From: Apostichopus japonicus
Lineage: Eukaryota; Echinodermata; Holothuroidea; Aspidochirotida; Stichopodidae
Length of the DNA stretch: 64,000 nt
Direction: 5' to 3'
Assembly (NCBI RefSeq): GCF_037975245.1
Contig: NC_092571.1
Location: 4,111,001-4,175,000, forward strand
In this document: positions 26,734 through 39,712 of the stretch, piece by piece
How positions within the stretch are numbered: position 1 is the first letter of the stretch
Layout of the letters: every line of letters starts with the position of its first letter
Made by a program: the position numbers and the translations under genes
Notes under the pieces: generated by a model
Databases searched by the model: none
The model's input: the letters and a program-made list of their open reading frames with translations, nothing else
Told to the model about the DNA's origin: nothing

Positions 26734-26757
26734 TTTATTTGAACAATTTAGTTTATT
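26734..26757 (-). promoter_or_regulatory. two candidate AATAAA poly(A) signals
   Basis: On the minus strand AATAAA occurs at 26752-26757 and 26734-26739. That is about 225-245 nt past the stop codon of the E2 gene and still within the E2 unit. Confidence 0.4.
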
Positions 26758-27559
26758 TGAACAATACACTGAAGCATTCTGAAATGTCACTGTACAAATA
26801 CACCATTCTCTACAGTACATATACCAAAGCATCAATAGTGTAAAATGGATCAAACCTTTAGCAGAATATTGAAGCAAAAAGGGGGCAATAGAACAATAAA
26901 ACATTTTGACATCCAAATGAATGAAGTTCAAACACGAAACAACGAATCTTTTAAGTACTTGGAAATTAAAGTTCATTGCTTAGAAGCTGTGTGTATTATA
27001 ATCCTGCACTGCATTGGTGAAATGGAGGACTTTTGGATTAATAGAATGCCTTCTACTCTTCGCTGCTTGCGCCTTGTGGCCTCTGTCTGGGTTGATGGTG
27101 AACAGACATCTGAAAGTAACAGTAAAAGGTAACAGTAACAAAACTACTTAAAAACCAAGAAACTGATTCAAGCCGTGCAAACTTCTGTTGGCTTTGAATG
27201 GTTCCAACTTCTAATTCCCTGTATAAACTCCCGACTCACTTCTGCAAGCAAAGAGAGCAGTGCACTGGTGAAGAGATGAAACAAAAGCTTACACACCTAA
27301 CACAATGTTTCATAAGGTCAAAAAGTTTTGTCTAAGAAACTCCAGGAGGCCTATGAAATTTGCTGCATAGCTCTATGCAATCAACCAATAGTTGACCTCA
27401 TTTTGAAGATTAACAACCAGAATACCAATTGGTTAAATGATTCCCTTGCCAGAATGTGAAGCAGCATTTACTTTGGAAACCAGATTTTGCGATATTCACC
27501 ATTTGATCTTTGTCTCCAGAACAACAGTATGGATCATCTTCTCACCTAGGGCAATCTAA

Positions 27560-28760
27560 ATACTATCTAGTTGACGTATTCGACACACTTCCATTTCTTG
27601 AGCTGTCCTGACTAAGAGGTATTTAGACTTTGACCTCTGCTGACCTTAAATGTTGATTGACCTCAATGATGTAAGGTAGGGATCATGTACTCACCAATGA
27701 CAATCTACATTACACTTTTTTTAACCAAGGTGTACTTCTAAAGATATATTTACAGGGTTTTCAAGACTGACCTCAAATGACATTTAACCTTCACGAAAAA
27801 CAATTGGGATCATCTACTCTTCAAGTGCAACCTACATATCATGTGGGAAGCTTAACCAACTTTCAATTCTGAATATACAGTGTTTACAACTTTTGCAGAC
27901 TTTGATCTCTGTAGATCTCAAATGACCTTTGACCTCCATAAAAAAGAATAGGATCATCTACTTAGTACCAAGATCAACCTACAAACAAAATTAAACCAGC
28001 TTTCTCTTTTTTAGATATCCTGTTTACAAGATTTTCAGACTCCTGTTGACCTGCATTGTGGTTTTGATGATGTTACATACATAATCTTATATGAATGTGA
28101 CATACTGTAGGTATATCCGGATGAACTTCAATCTAAATAGTACAGCAAAAGGCATTGAGATGTGAGAAACAATATTGGAAATGGCAGCTGATAACGGAAA
28201 TGGACACTTATAGTTTTCTTGTACTCAGCATGATACATCACATAATATATTGTGTGTTTTCAAAGTTGACCCCTGTTGACCTCAGCTTACTTTTGATCAA
28301 TACCAGAGACAACATGGTTCTTAGGCTACCCAATGTGGTACACCTATATACCAAATATGAGATCAATCCAAGCTACGCTTCTTGAGATATGTTTGCAAGT
28401 TTCCACAATTTGACCCCTTGTAACCCCAAATGACCTTTGATTTCCACCAAAAGTAATAGGATTCTTGTGCTTAATGTGGTCCACCTACACACCAAATATG
28501 AGATATGCTTTCTTTTTAAGATATCGTGTTTACAAGCTGGGCTTCACAAATGCACTTACACATGCGCACACACACATACGCCATCACATATGCAAAGGTA
28601 ACGATTATCATTGAAACCAAAAAGAATATGGTTCTTGTACTCATTAAGAGCAATGCACATATATTGCCACATTAGAATTTCAAGCAATGTTTACTTTTTG
28701 AGTTATCATGTTTACAAGGAAGTGTCACATACACATGAACACACCATCACATAGATTCCT
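27560..28760. repeat. diverged TGACCT-rich repeat block in intron 4 of the E2 gene
   Basis: Loosely periodic units contain TGACCTTTGACCTCC, ATATGAGAT and ATATCGTGTTTACAAG words. The units are heavily diverged. A related block lies at 30880-32290 in introns 2 and 3. Confidence 0.6.
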
Positions 28761-30879
28761 TTGTCTTTTAGCAAGAAATCAAAAGTGCAGAAATTAGGTG
28801 CAAGTGTAGAAAAAAAAGTGGGCCAAAATGCAAAAACAAGAAAATTTGCTACCCTTAGCTTTCTCTCTCATACGAAAAGAGTAGCACATGTTTTTTTGCC
28901 ACTGTTTGGGCCAAATTAATGCTCTTTTGGTATTAATTCAAGAAATGTTAGAATCAGGTTTTAGACTTTAAGTGAGTAGATTTTATAGGCACTTGCAATT
29001 TTAGATGATTTGTAGTCATGTAAACATGGCTCACTGCCTTTTATAATTGGTCGTTTTAAAATTTTCATTCATGCAGCTTTCCTGGGTGATGCCTGTAGAG
29101 GCTCTTCAAACAAGTTTGTCAAACTTGGTCGATTTTGAGATACTGTGCTTTAAATTTGTCACATTTTGATATCTTTTTGACATCTACGAAGAACATAGGC
29201 CTATAGAACTTAAAGCAGTACATCCACATACTGTAGCAGATTAAAATCCTACTGACCACAAGTACTTAATGTCATTCATCCACATACCACATTTGATAAT
29301 GTCTAAGATACCCATCATGAGACAGTCTTATAATAATCTGAACATGGACATATACTACAAAAGGGAAAAAGAATACCTATGTATGAAGTCTATTGTTGCA
29401 GCCGTTCCTGCACTATACTGTATTCCAAAAATGTAAAATGATGCAAACAGCATTGCAAGTCCACCGATGAAACTAGCACAGTTGCTCACCACCTGCCCAT
29501 CAATAGCCAGCATGTATCGTTCTGCATGGAGTATTGTCTCCTAGGATAAAAAAAAATATGGAGATTTGGCATCAGAAGTAATTAGGTCAGTTTCACAACA
29601 CCAGTAAAACTCTAAGCATTAGATATGTTTTTCTGGTATTTGAAAAACGGCCTTAGTAACCAGATTTGCATATTTAATAATATTTTGCAAATTAATGAGT
29701 GAAATACAAGTCATGTTTTTAAAAATTGTGAAACTGTGTTTTTAAATTTTGAAACATTATGGCCACTGCAGCACATGCAGCATTTTCAGGTTTACTGTAC
29801 TGTCCCTTTAAGCATGAAGCAAGAAGTTCATACTTGGAGAATAAAATAGTGGACCTCTGTAGCCCCCAGTCAAAATGAATCATTGTCACATGATGTATGG
29901 AAGTAGGATTAAATATCTTTCCCTACACAGAAAACCTCACTCTGACTTGTCCTTTCATGGGTATTATTATACCAGGTTTGACCCATGAATTGCTTGCAGG
30001 AAATCAGTCCAGCCTTCGGTAACATTCGTCCTGCATTCACATTTTATACTGGCAATTAACACACCAAGTTTGAACCAAAACGCAAACAATAGCAACTCAG
30101 CTACATTTGGAATATTTTCAGCTTCACAATATTAAGCTATCATTTGTAAAAAAAAAAACCTTTGAACTCTGGGGACCTCAATTGAGCTTTCACCTGCATG
30201 AACCAGAGTGAAGACCCTGCATGTGGTTACTTGCTCTGAAGAAATCAGATAATCATGGCTCCCAGAGACCTCTTGCCAAAGTATGCTACAAAAGGCCCTA
30301 GAGATTCACTGCACTGATTTGGCAGCAGTGACATTTCAGAAAACCAGGCCAATGTAGCATTTTAGCCAGTATAGTGTCCCTTTCTTCTTTCTGCAGCATA
30401 GCGCACATTCTGCCACTTAAGCAAAACCAGCATTTTGGGGCCACTATAGTGTCCCAGTCAATAAAGCCCCAGTCAAATCAGATAAAACTTTCTTATCTGT
30501 GAAGAGAGACCTTGCTAGGAGTGAACCACTGAATTTCCTCATTTTAAGAACCTGACCTACAGTAATGTGAAACAATATGCTCAGTGCATTTGTTTTTTCT
30601 TTTATTTACTGAAATATCAAGAAGCATATGACCATTAAGGTTCACCTGAGTGCCATTCTCTCCATGATAATAGTGACAATTTGAGTATTAAAGCTGTCTT
30701 GAACTGTTATTCCAAATATTCTTCTTGTAACTTAATCATTGCCACCTGCTTCAAGAGCATTCACTTCAGTCATAACCTAGCTACAAGCACTATGCAGTTA
30801 AAAAACCTAGGAATTGCTTTGAAATTGTGTAAATAGTTTACTCATTAATAGACAAATCTAGCATGCAAACATGACCTCC

Positions 30880-32290
30880 CCTGACCCTCTGGTTCTGGAG
30901 AAGTCATTTTTTTTTAGGTTTTCAAATTTTTACCTTTGCTGACCACACATTACTTTTGACCTCCAGAACAAACAATAAGGTGCCTGTACTTATAATGGGG
31001 AAGCCACATGCCAAATATAGGATCTGCTGTCGTAACCAAGGTCGACATTGATACATACACACAAACACACATACTTATGCTAAATCTGGAAAAGAGGACT
31101 TTCAGCATAAAGAATAATGTAACATAAAGTAAGTAGGTACTGTATGTACTTACCACAAGATATTAAAACAGGTGTGGAGTCTGTGGAGGGCACCAACTGA
31201 AGCTTCCCCTCAGCATCAGCCTTTGTAGCTGTAGTCTGAAAATTTGAAGTCAACACATTTACAAATCAACTCCACCATTCCTTTGACATTCAGAAGTTTA
31301 ACAGCAATTAAATAAAATCAATGTGTGGGGAATTTTTCATACAGTGTAGGTCACATATGTGAAAAGAATTCTGAATGATCCTTATTATAATGAAGTGATT
31401 GAAATAGTTGCAACATGTATCTGGAAACCCCATTAGTGGTATCAACTATGTACAATTCAATGCTCTTTAATATGCAAAGACAGTGGCCAGTGTGCCTATA
31501 GACATAGTAAACTGCAGTGACACCCATTGATCACACAACCTGATCACATTTTTAACATTTTGATCTTTGGAGGCATCCACATGCTAAGATTAAGATCTGT
31601 CAATGTTACAATTCTTGTATATGGGCCTATAACAAAAAACAATATAAACCAAGTACTTTCTAAGACATATATGTACCAAGTATGATGGTGATATATCATG
31701 TTTACAAGGTTTATAGAATGGGACTTCAGCTGACCTCATATTACCTTTGACCTCCACCACAAACAATTGAAGACAAGTACTAAGGGGATGCACATACCAA
31801 AATTGACATTCACTGAAGCTTTACACTTGAGTTAGTTCATTTGAAAGGTTTTTAGGATTCCTTTTTTAACCTTTTACCTCTCCAAAAAACAAAACTGGCC
31901 CAAATTTTACTAAATGGTATCTACCTATCAAGTTTGAAGTTCATGAAAGCTGTACAAGGTGAGATAACATGTTTAAAAGGTTTTCAGATTTTTATATAAG
32001 TTGAACTCAAATGACCTTTGACCTCTACTAAAACCACTGAAATACCACATCGATCTTCACTGAAGCTTTTATTCTTGAGGAAGCTTATTTACATGGTTGT
32101 CATATTTTGACCACTGCGGGCCCCGAGTGACCTATTACCTCCCCCCAAAAGCAATGCCATCTGAGAATTTACTAAGGGGCATCTAATTACCAAGTATGAA
32201 CTTGATGCAAGGTGTACATGGTGGGATATGGTGTTTATGACCCAAGGCGGCTCGAACATTCACACACAAGCAGTCATGACTGCATAGATT
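30880..32290. repeat. diverged TGACCT-rich repeat block, introns 2-3 of the E2 gene
   Basis: Same vocabulary as the block at 27560-28760 (ACCTTTGACCTCCA, CATACCAAAT, GTTTACAAGGTTTT). Exon 3 (31154-31235) sits inside it, unaffected. Confidence 0.55.
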
Positions 32291-33682
32291 CCTTTTGCCT
32301 TTTTGTGAAGTTCTCACTTTATACGTAAATAGTATTCCTGCTGTTATTACTTTCCCATGCAGGGGTTCTTAAAGATTTAAACTTACAAACTTATAAAATT
32401 TAAAGTATACCCTTTGGTAAATAACATGCATCTTTGGAAACTGTAACAGATTCCTAGTGAAAATGCAACATTATTTTTATCATGTACAGGTAGAATGTTC
32501 AGAAATTTGATGGTCCATTGCAAGTTCAGCTGTTAACATCAAAGCTATAACCCTCACAGAGAATGTCCATACATTTATGATCTTACCTATGATTGGCTGG
32601 TATTGTGTCGTGTAACCTTTCCTGCAATCTGCCAAGCAATCAACAGTTGCTTAATGCCAAAATTGCACTGAATGTTAAGGCAATGCACAGTATTCTTCTA
32701 TTCTATTTTACAGGGTGCTAATATCCATCTATTTGATACACTGACCAGTAATACATCGGCTTTAGCAAATTAGAAGATTAGGTAGCCTGCAATTCACTTT
32801 AAAGAAATTTGCTGACATAAACTACTTTGAAGTAATATTACATGTTCATCTACCATAGGCACATGGTTTTATTGAGCAATTACGAAGGTGTTGAGGATCT
32901 GAACAATTAATTGGATTAAATGCTAAACATACTGTGCCATGATAAGAGCTCTTTACTTTCTTCAGGACATTTGTAATATTGTGATAGTTTTAAACACATG
33001 TGTCAAAGCTAATTGAAGCATAGTATTGCGCAGAGATGGGTTAGTATATGAACAGCATCAAAACAATTTTAAAGTGTATTATTGCCAACTTACCTCAATT
33101 ACTAAAAATACCCCATCATGTTTTTCGAAAAAATAATCCATGACCATGAGGATCAGTCCAGGATCATCAGGTGTTTCATTCCCAAGCACTCCTTCAGCTC
33201 TCTTGATGCTAGCGAGTGTAGGTAACAGCTCTTTCTTGGGAGTGAAAAAGAAGACGTGTTGGGGGCTGGAAAAACCTGGAGTTTGGAGGAGCAGAGTGGC
33301 TTACAGAATTGAATGAGAGGTTATCAAATATCGCCAGAGGTCCCAGGGAAACATCTGGCTAGCCTAGTACTAGCAGTAGTACTGTATAGGGCATAGGCTA
33401 CTTAAACTGACAGGTCTACTTAGGCCTCTTCTACTTCTAAGTTCTAGCTAGCCTAGGCCTAGGAGTCATTCTGCATCGCCGAGAGCATTTGCCTGGGTAA
33501 AGGAATTGCGAAGTAGCCTAACAGTAACAGTCAGTTTTTTGGCTAAAATGCACGAAGTTGGTGACCACCATCATACTAATTCCTGGGTAGTGTTGGTCAC
33601 AACTAACGTTTAGCTACGCCTATATTGAGTAGCGTAGGCCTAACGAAAACGTAGGCCTAGCTTAGGCCTACTGATTAGTGTA

Positions 33683-33709
33683 ACCATGGAGCTATAATAG
33701 CTCCATGGT
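33683..33709. repeat. perfect 12-bp hairpin in intron 1 of the E2 gene
   Basis: ACCATGGAGCTA and TAGCTCCATGGT are separated by three bases. Too short to assign a role. Confidence 0.7.
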
Positions 33710-34481
33710 GTAACCGACCTCTAACTCACTTGAAATGTCGTCCAAAACGTTGGCAATGTAGATTTTGTTTTACCACTCCTGATTTTTTTCTACTATGCCT
33801 TAGCTAGCTTTAAACTAAACTGATAACTGATACTGAATGTTTTATGTTACCGTTACATTAATGCTTAGGTTAGGCCTTTAGATTAACCTGTTCTACACGG
33901 TGATAGGCTACCGACATACGGGATTCAACAACAGTGCCATTACGACCAATTAAACTGGGCCTAGACTTGTGGTGATTTAAGCAGTCTTCAAACGAATAGT
34001 CTTATGTTCACGTAAATAATATTGCCTATCTGAGTAGTTCTCGCAACAAATCATACACACAAAGCGACTTCAGAAAGCTGTTAAATTCTCACCTCTTCCC
34101 GCTTGCAAAAGTATTACTAGTAGCCCTTGTGGATCGTGTAATACATCAACGTGTACCATGTACAGTACAGTTCCCGATATCGACGTTACACATCTTGTTA
34201 GAGAAGAATGTGAAACAGGTGTCAGACGATACTTGTTCACTTGATAGTCCAATGAAAAAGCGCACAGGGTCATACTGCAATGGGCATGCGCTAATCTGTA
34301 CGCCGGGAGCGGCCATATGAAGCAATATACAGTTTCTACTGTTACGATCGCGAAGTTACAGTAGTAGCGCGCGCTAAAAATGGTCGAACTAACAGGCGCT
34401 TATTGTAATTGTCGGGAACAGCGTTTTGCTGTAACATTCTACAGTAAAATACTGTAAAAGACGCCGTTATTTTTTACAGTG

Positions 34482-35716
34482 TATGTTAATAAATTGTATT
34501 TATATAATGTTGATATTCTATTGATTTCCTAAAAACGAATGTCAGAGTCCTATATGAATGAACTGTTATACTCTTATGATTTAGGAAATGAAAGTTGTAA
34601 TAGCTAAAGTGTGCAAACTTTTCCAGCAGTGTGTTCAGTCTCGTTCTTGTCTTTACTGCAGCAGATTGTTGATAAACTTCGAATCTCTCCTGAAGCACGA
34701 CTATCCATCCTTATGAGAAATTTTACTCCATGAGAAATACACGATTGTTTGACTATGTAAAAAGTGAAAGTTGGCAGATGCTAAATTCATTTGGTTAAGA
34801 CATCTATAAAGTGGCTATGATCATTTCGGGACATCCTAAACAAAAATAGCACTGTTTTATCTGTAAAATTGAAATATATAGGTAATGTAAAATTGTAATG
34901 TAAGGAAGGTATCCGTAAGTTTCCACATTTCATGAACGGTATATATATGCTTAAATAAAATTAAAAAATTGTGATTGGGGAATAAGTACACAGAAAATAG
35001 TTTGGGAATATGTATTTCATGCCTCTTTATGACCCTTTAAACACTTCATTTTTCTCAAACACACACGATATACCTACACAATTCGATACTTCAATAATCC
35101 CACAGTGTGAAGTTAACGCAAATATTCGACTTTTCGAACATTTTAGAGATATTTGGAAACATATTCCGCTTGTCTCCTATTATTACATGAAGCAAAATCG
35201 ATAAGCCTTCCGCCGGCAAGTCTATGTTTTGTAGTAACATTTGACGACGCAATGGGGATTTGATCCCGCCAGATCGTTGTGTGGAAGCGTGCACATACTC
35301 AGGATCAGACCCCGCAAAGGCAATCAAGATTGCAGTGTGGGCGCTCGGGGTATCAAGCGACTCGAATTCTCCGGTTACTTGATGTCATTATGTAGGTCGT
35401 GCTGCATGTGCTCCTAATGTTTGATATTAGGCGTGTAAGTTTAGCATACATGAATAGTTTCAGTCTGGCGTTCATTAACTTATATAGACACGTATATGTC
35501 CATAAGTGCTTCAACTTGAAGACACTGAAGTTACTCACGTTCGAATACATTGCGTATGGCACCATGTGTGTTATTTTACAACCAGTTCATCTACCCACTC
35601 CAAAGAAATGTCCCTATTTTCCTAACTCAATGTTGATTCTCGATAGGGCGATGGCTATTCGCTTTCTGCCGAGATATATGATGGCGAAACTTCGCCCGCT
35701 CCGTTCTGTTTACTGC

Positions 35717-35780
<64 letters not shown>

Positions 35781-38439
35781 CATCACACCGCGAGTGTGCG
35801 GGTTTGAATGCGTACAGACCAAAACACTTACTATGGATTGTAAACCTTTCCGTCTTTGCGTATTCTTTCGTTCGTTGTTGATCCACCTTGCGGTCTCAAA
35901 ATATGTGAAAGTGACTTGGGTCAGCTTAACTACCTCTATGGGGAAAAACAGGAATAGATCCTCATTGTGTTCTCAAATGTGGATAATGTCGTACAGCCGC
36001 CTCCCCCCCCCCCCCCCCCGCCCAATATACACACATCACTACCATAAGTCCATAACAACGAAACATCGGTTGGTTCATTTCACACAGTCACTCTCTTGCA
36101 CTGTATCTGCATCTGATATGTTTATAGTCACTGCCACAGCACTGCATGTATGAGGAACTCATTAAGCAGGTAAATTATCAAGCTACAAATCATGCAGTGA
36201 GATCTAGGGTTAAATTGTGGAAGTATATGTCCAACTTATTATGTGGAGATAATATTTTAAAAGTTTTTATTGTGATAACCTTTTAGCTGTTATAATCTGT
36301 ACCACCAATTGACATGCCTATACCAAGTATGATTAGATAATCAGTGGCCTGGTTTATTCAACCAAGTCAACTCAAGAATCCCTTACAGTGGGCAAAAAGA
36401 GGAAATAGACCACTGACCGTTTGCCTCCACGAAGATCTGCCACGCCATAGTCAACCTTATCTCTTCATTTTCCCCAATATATTTTTTAATTTTTTAATTC
36501 CAGTTTTATTTATGAATAAAAATTAGCTAATTATGTTAATTGATTATGTTAAGGGAGTGACTCATTTTATGCAATGTTATTCCTTTGTTTTTACAACCTT
36601 TGTTTCATGGACACTGAACACTGGTTTGTGGCCTAAACGCAACTGTTTGAAATATTTTGTCTTCTTTGAAATTATTCAAAAGAAATATGTGGGTTTGTAT
36701 TTAGGGGTTAATTTATTAAGGCCCAAAATAAGAACTTTTGATGAACGCAACACTCCACATCATAGTTTGCAAATATTTGACAAGGTTTCCAGATTTATCA
36801 AAACTTCAAATGTGTGTATCTTGGAAACGGAAAGAGCATTTCGAACATTTTCAAAAGATTTTGAATGAGATTGTCACATGCACACAACAATTTTACTGAA
36901 AATGGGCAAATTGGCTAAATATCGGTATCTCTTTACAATATGTTAGAGTCACTGAAAATGACACATCAAAAAAATATTAAACCGAAATATTGTATGAAAT
37001 ATTCCTCAAAATTAATTTTTAAGAACATATTGTGCAATCAAAATGAGTACAGTTTGGATTTGACAAAGTCATCATTTATTTTGATAGAATTATCATACTT
37101 TTGTTATCAGGTACAGACTACACAGTAGCTGTTCCTTTTAATGTCTCATTCTTCCAAGCATGATTTCAGAAAAGCAAGATCCATTGACTGAGAGCTAACA
37201 GGGAAACTGAATTATCCCAAACCTTTATACCCAGTGGCATATTCAAGGGGGGGGGGGGAGGGGGGTACCGGGATGGTTTTTTTTGTGTAGAAATACAGAC
37301 TAATGATCATATGCGTAGGAATCAAATGTTTTCCAATGGCGAAATGGCTGTTCACATATACAGTGATTGTTCTGATATGTTCAAAGACATATTAGTGCTC
37401 TATTTTTGGTTTGATGTTACCTAAAACGTTAACTACGGTAATTTGTAGGACTTAGGCCCTTGGATCCACCAAATGCTACATTTTCAACACGTTTATGACA
37501 AGTGGGGAATATATATTTTAAGCCCATCCCTTGTACATTTCAGTATGCTAATATATGATATACGACATACATACGATATGATCTTTGCAGTATATCTACA
37601 TGCATCCTGCCGCCCTCCAACAACTTGCGATAAACATGGTTAAATTAGCGGGCATTAGGTCATTTTTTATTCTTTGCACAGTAACCAGCTTCAGGCTAAA
37701 AGATTTAGGGTTCGCGGTTAGGAAGTTAACTTGATTTTTATTGGGGGAGGGGGGGGGGTCATTTCAAAGTTTAGGTGTCAATATTGTGCAGTTGATGAAA
37801 GTTTAAATTACTTTTCATGGAAATGGTAGATTCAGTTATATATTTAGAACACTGCACCATGATGAGAATGTACATCTTTTAGGGGATCCAACTCTGACAC
37901 CTGTTCCAAATTCGGTCCCTTCACTTTATACTATACTACTTACCAGCTAGTCCTTGAGCAGGACCCTGCTTTCGGTATACATGTTACACAAACCTTCACT
38001 AAAGGCAAAGGCCTACCTGTATACGGTAAAGGTCTGTGCAATATACTGTAACCAGGGTCCTGCTCGAGGACTAGTTAGTACATGTAGCTAGGCCAATAGT
38101 GGGCAGACCCAACCTAAGGTCCATATAGTTATGCATTTTTGATTTAAGTTTAATCAGCATATATAAGTTTGGTATTTTATTGAAGCTAAAAGTCTACTTA
38201 AAGGTAATTTTGTTTAAACATTTGATTTCCGACATTCCCGGCAGGTGCACGCAGCATTCGAAGGGCTCAATTAAATTAGTTGAAAAGTACAGTTTGTTTT
38301 TGCATGGATTTGGTCTAGACACTCGTTTTACTTGATTTCCGATATTCAAAGCATTTGTTGCAAATGTTCCCTTGTTGCATACTCCATGTCTCCCTCTCTC
38401 ACTCTCTCTCTCCCTCTCTCTATAAATGCTGAGCATATA
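34482..38439. other. no gene recognised; simple repeats
   Basis: Includes a (TA)n run at 35717-35774, a long C-run near 36003-36019 and G-runs near 37243-37265 and 37745-37758. ORFs here (for example 35399-35776 and 36533-36868) lack family resemblance. A GA-rich run at 38390-38422 leads into the inverted-repeat arm. Confidence 0.4.
37948..38085. repeat. small inverted repeat (CTAGTCCTTGAGCAGGACCC)
   Basis: The arm at 37949-37971 recurs inverted at about 38054-38078 (GGGTCCTGCTCGAGGACTAG) with one mismatch, around a spacer of about 80 bp. MITE-like and non-coding. Confidence 0.6.
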
Positions 38440-38452
38440 TAATAAAATTCCA

Positions 38453-38494
38453 CCTCACGACCGGTTTCGTCCTTTTGGGACTCATCAGGCGAAG
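38453..38494 (-). ncRNA. type I hammerhead ribozyme (left arm)
   Basis: Read on the minus strand: stem I strand CTTCGC, core CTGATGA, stem II GTCC-CAAAA-GGAC, core GAAA, then CCGGTC with cleavage expected after the C (G38459 on the plus strand), then stem I strand GTGAGG. All invariant core bases are present. Stem I pairs over six positions with two G-U wobbles. Stem III is the self-complementary ACCGGT with no loop, so an active fold would need a dimer, as proposed for hammerheads of Penelope-like elements and animal retrozymes. Confidence 0.85.
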
Positions 38495-38555
38495 GTAGGA
38501 ATCGAACCCAGGATCTTCGTGTCACGAACCGCAGTCCGTACCACTCGACCACAGT
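38495..38555 (-). other. tRNA-like Pol III promoter (left arm)
   Basis: On the minus strand an A box TGGTCGAGTGG and a B box GGTTCGATTCC are correctly spaced and resemble tRNA-Ser/Leu D- and T-arms. The segment does not fold as a full tRNA. The B box runs straight into stem I of the hammerhead. Confidence 0.7.
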
Positions 38556-38935
38556 GATTCTACTGGCTCTGAATAACTGTCATTAAGGGCGTATTTACCC
38601 AAGTGTTCCTTCACAGCCGTTAAAGGAATGACATTAAGGTACCTGCAAAAACATAATTCCAAATTCGCACCGGAAAAGCATGGGCGTCCAAGGTTGGGGG
38701 GGGGGGGCGTGGGGGACGCTCTCCAGAGGCGCATTCAACTACGCCCTACCAAACTCAGTCGGGAGAAATTTGGAATCCCCCCCCCCCTCCACCAATACTC
38801 CCACTTTTTAAATGATGTGCTTGTCGCCGAGTCTCCTGCATAGAAAATCAAAACATTAAAGAAAGAACCAAAACCATATTCTCTCCTTGATCAAACTGAT
38901 AACCGTTTTGATATTATCTGTCAACTGCGCTTTGG

Positions 38936-39712
38936 TGTTATGCTTTAATGCACGGATGTATGTATACACTGTTTAACGTGTATTTCTATCTATACATTTA
39001 AACTATAACATACAGTGTTGTATGTCCAACAAAAAGTAAGGGCAACTACCCTATCTATGATGCAATCAAAGTATCTAGGCGCTTTGGTATAACGCTTAAA
39101 TGCCCGGATGTATGTATACACAGTTTAACGTGTATTTATATCTATACATTTAAACTATAACATATATGTGTTGTCTGTCCAACAAAAAGTAAGGGCAACT
39201 ACCCTATCTATGACGCAACCAAAGTATCTATGCGCTTTTGTATAACGCTTGAACGCACGGATGTATTTACACTGTTTGCGTGCATTTATATCTATACATT
39301 TTTGTATAACGGTTTAGTGCACGGATGTATGTATACACTGTTTACATGCAAGTATATCTATACATTTAAACTATAACATTCAGCGTTGTTTGTCCAACGA
39401 AAAGTAAGCGCGACTACCTTAGCTATGACGCAACGAAAATATCTATGCGCTTTGCACGGATGTATGTACACACTGTGTACTTTGTATTTATATAACGTAC
39501 AGCTTTTGCTATCTAATTAAAAGTAAGCGCAACTACCCTAACTATGACTCAACCAAAGTATCTATGCGCTTTTGTATAACGTTTGAACGCCCGGATGTAT
39601 GTATGCACTGTTTACCGTGCATTTTTATGTATACATTAAAACTATTAGACACAGAGCGTTGTCTGTTCAACGAAAAGTAAGCGCAACGACCTTAGCTATG
39701 ACGCAACGTCAA
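38936..39712 (-). repeat. ~150-bp satellite, left arm (about 5-6 copies)
   Basis: CGGATGTATGTA-type words recur near 38953, 39103, 39257, 39322, 39456 and 39593. One copy is shortened to about 65 bp. Same monomer as 58115-62590, inverted. No Pol II gene inside. Confidence 0.9.

Larger units (their letters stand above)
26980..34159 (-). pseudogene. SAM-domain-protein-3-like family gene in E2, five exons, one frameshift
   Basis: Exons are 34093-34159, 33094-33275, 31154-31235, 29377-29540 and 26980-27109, each with a GT donor and AG acceptor. They read MVHVDVLHDPQGLL; SPQHVFFFTPKKELLPTLAS, LILMVMDYFFEKHDGVFLVI; KADAEGKLQLVPSTDSTPVL, ISCG; LHAERYMLAIDGQVV, FASFYIFGIQYSAG; and CLFTINPDRG, HSINPKVLHF with stop TAA. 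Total 625 nt, two short of 209 codons. The break is at the start of exon 4: in phase it reads G-D-N then meets a stop 11 codons on. Dropping one base or adding two restores the family pattern. So it is a recent pseudogene, a polymorphism or an assembly error. The last exon's INPxxG...NPxV pattern recalls the C-terminus of multi-copy uncharacterised fish and invertebrate proteins. Function unknown. The start codon is chosen because upstream sequence is E2 terminal repeat. Confidence 0.65.
26399..34481. mobile_element. E2: 8.1 kb CACTGTAAAA-bounded unit carrying one spliced gene
   Basis: The left tip at 26399 reads CACTGTAAAAAAAATA. The right tip, read inward from 34481, is CACTGTAAAAAATAACGG. 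Dinucleotide TA flanks both ends (26397-26398, 34482-34483), a possible 2-bp duplication. Both ends carry arrays of CTGTAAA/TTTACAG words. The left end also has a ~300 bp imperfect hairpin. The only gene found, on the minus strand, starts about 320 bp inside the right tip and ends about 580 bp inside the left tip. It fills the unit as an element's own gene would. The layout resembles CACTA/EnSpm elements (CACTG ends, subterminal repeats, 2-3 bp duplications), but the gene does not look like a known transposase. A host gene that happens to lie between two MITEs is the main alternative. Confidence 0.6.

Noticed and set aside
36533-36868. 111-codon plus-strand ORF
   Set aside because: No domain resemblance, AT-rich composition like its surroundings, no splice context.
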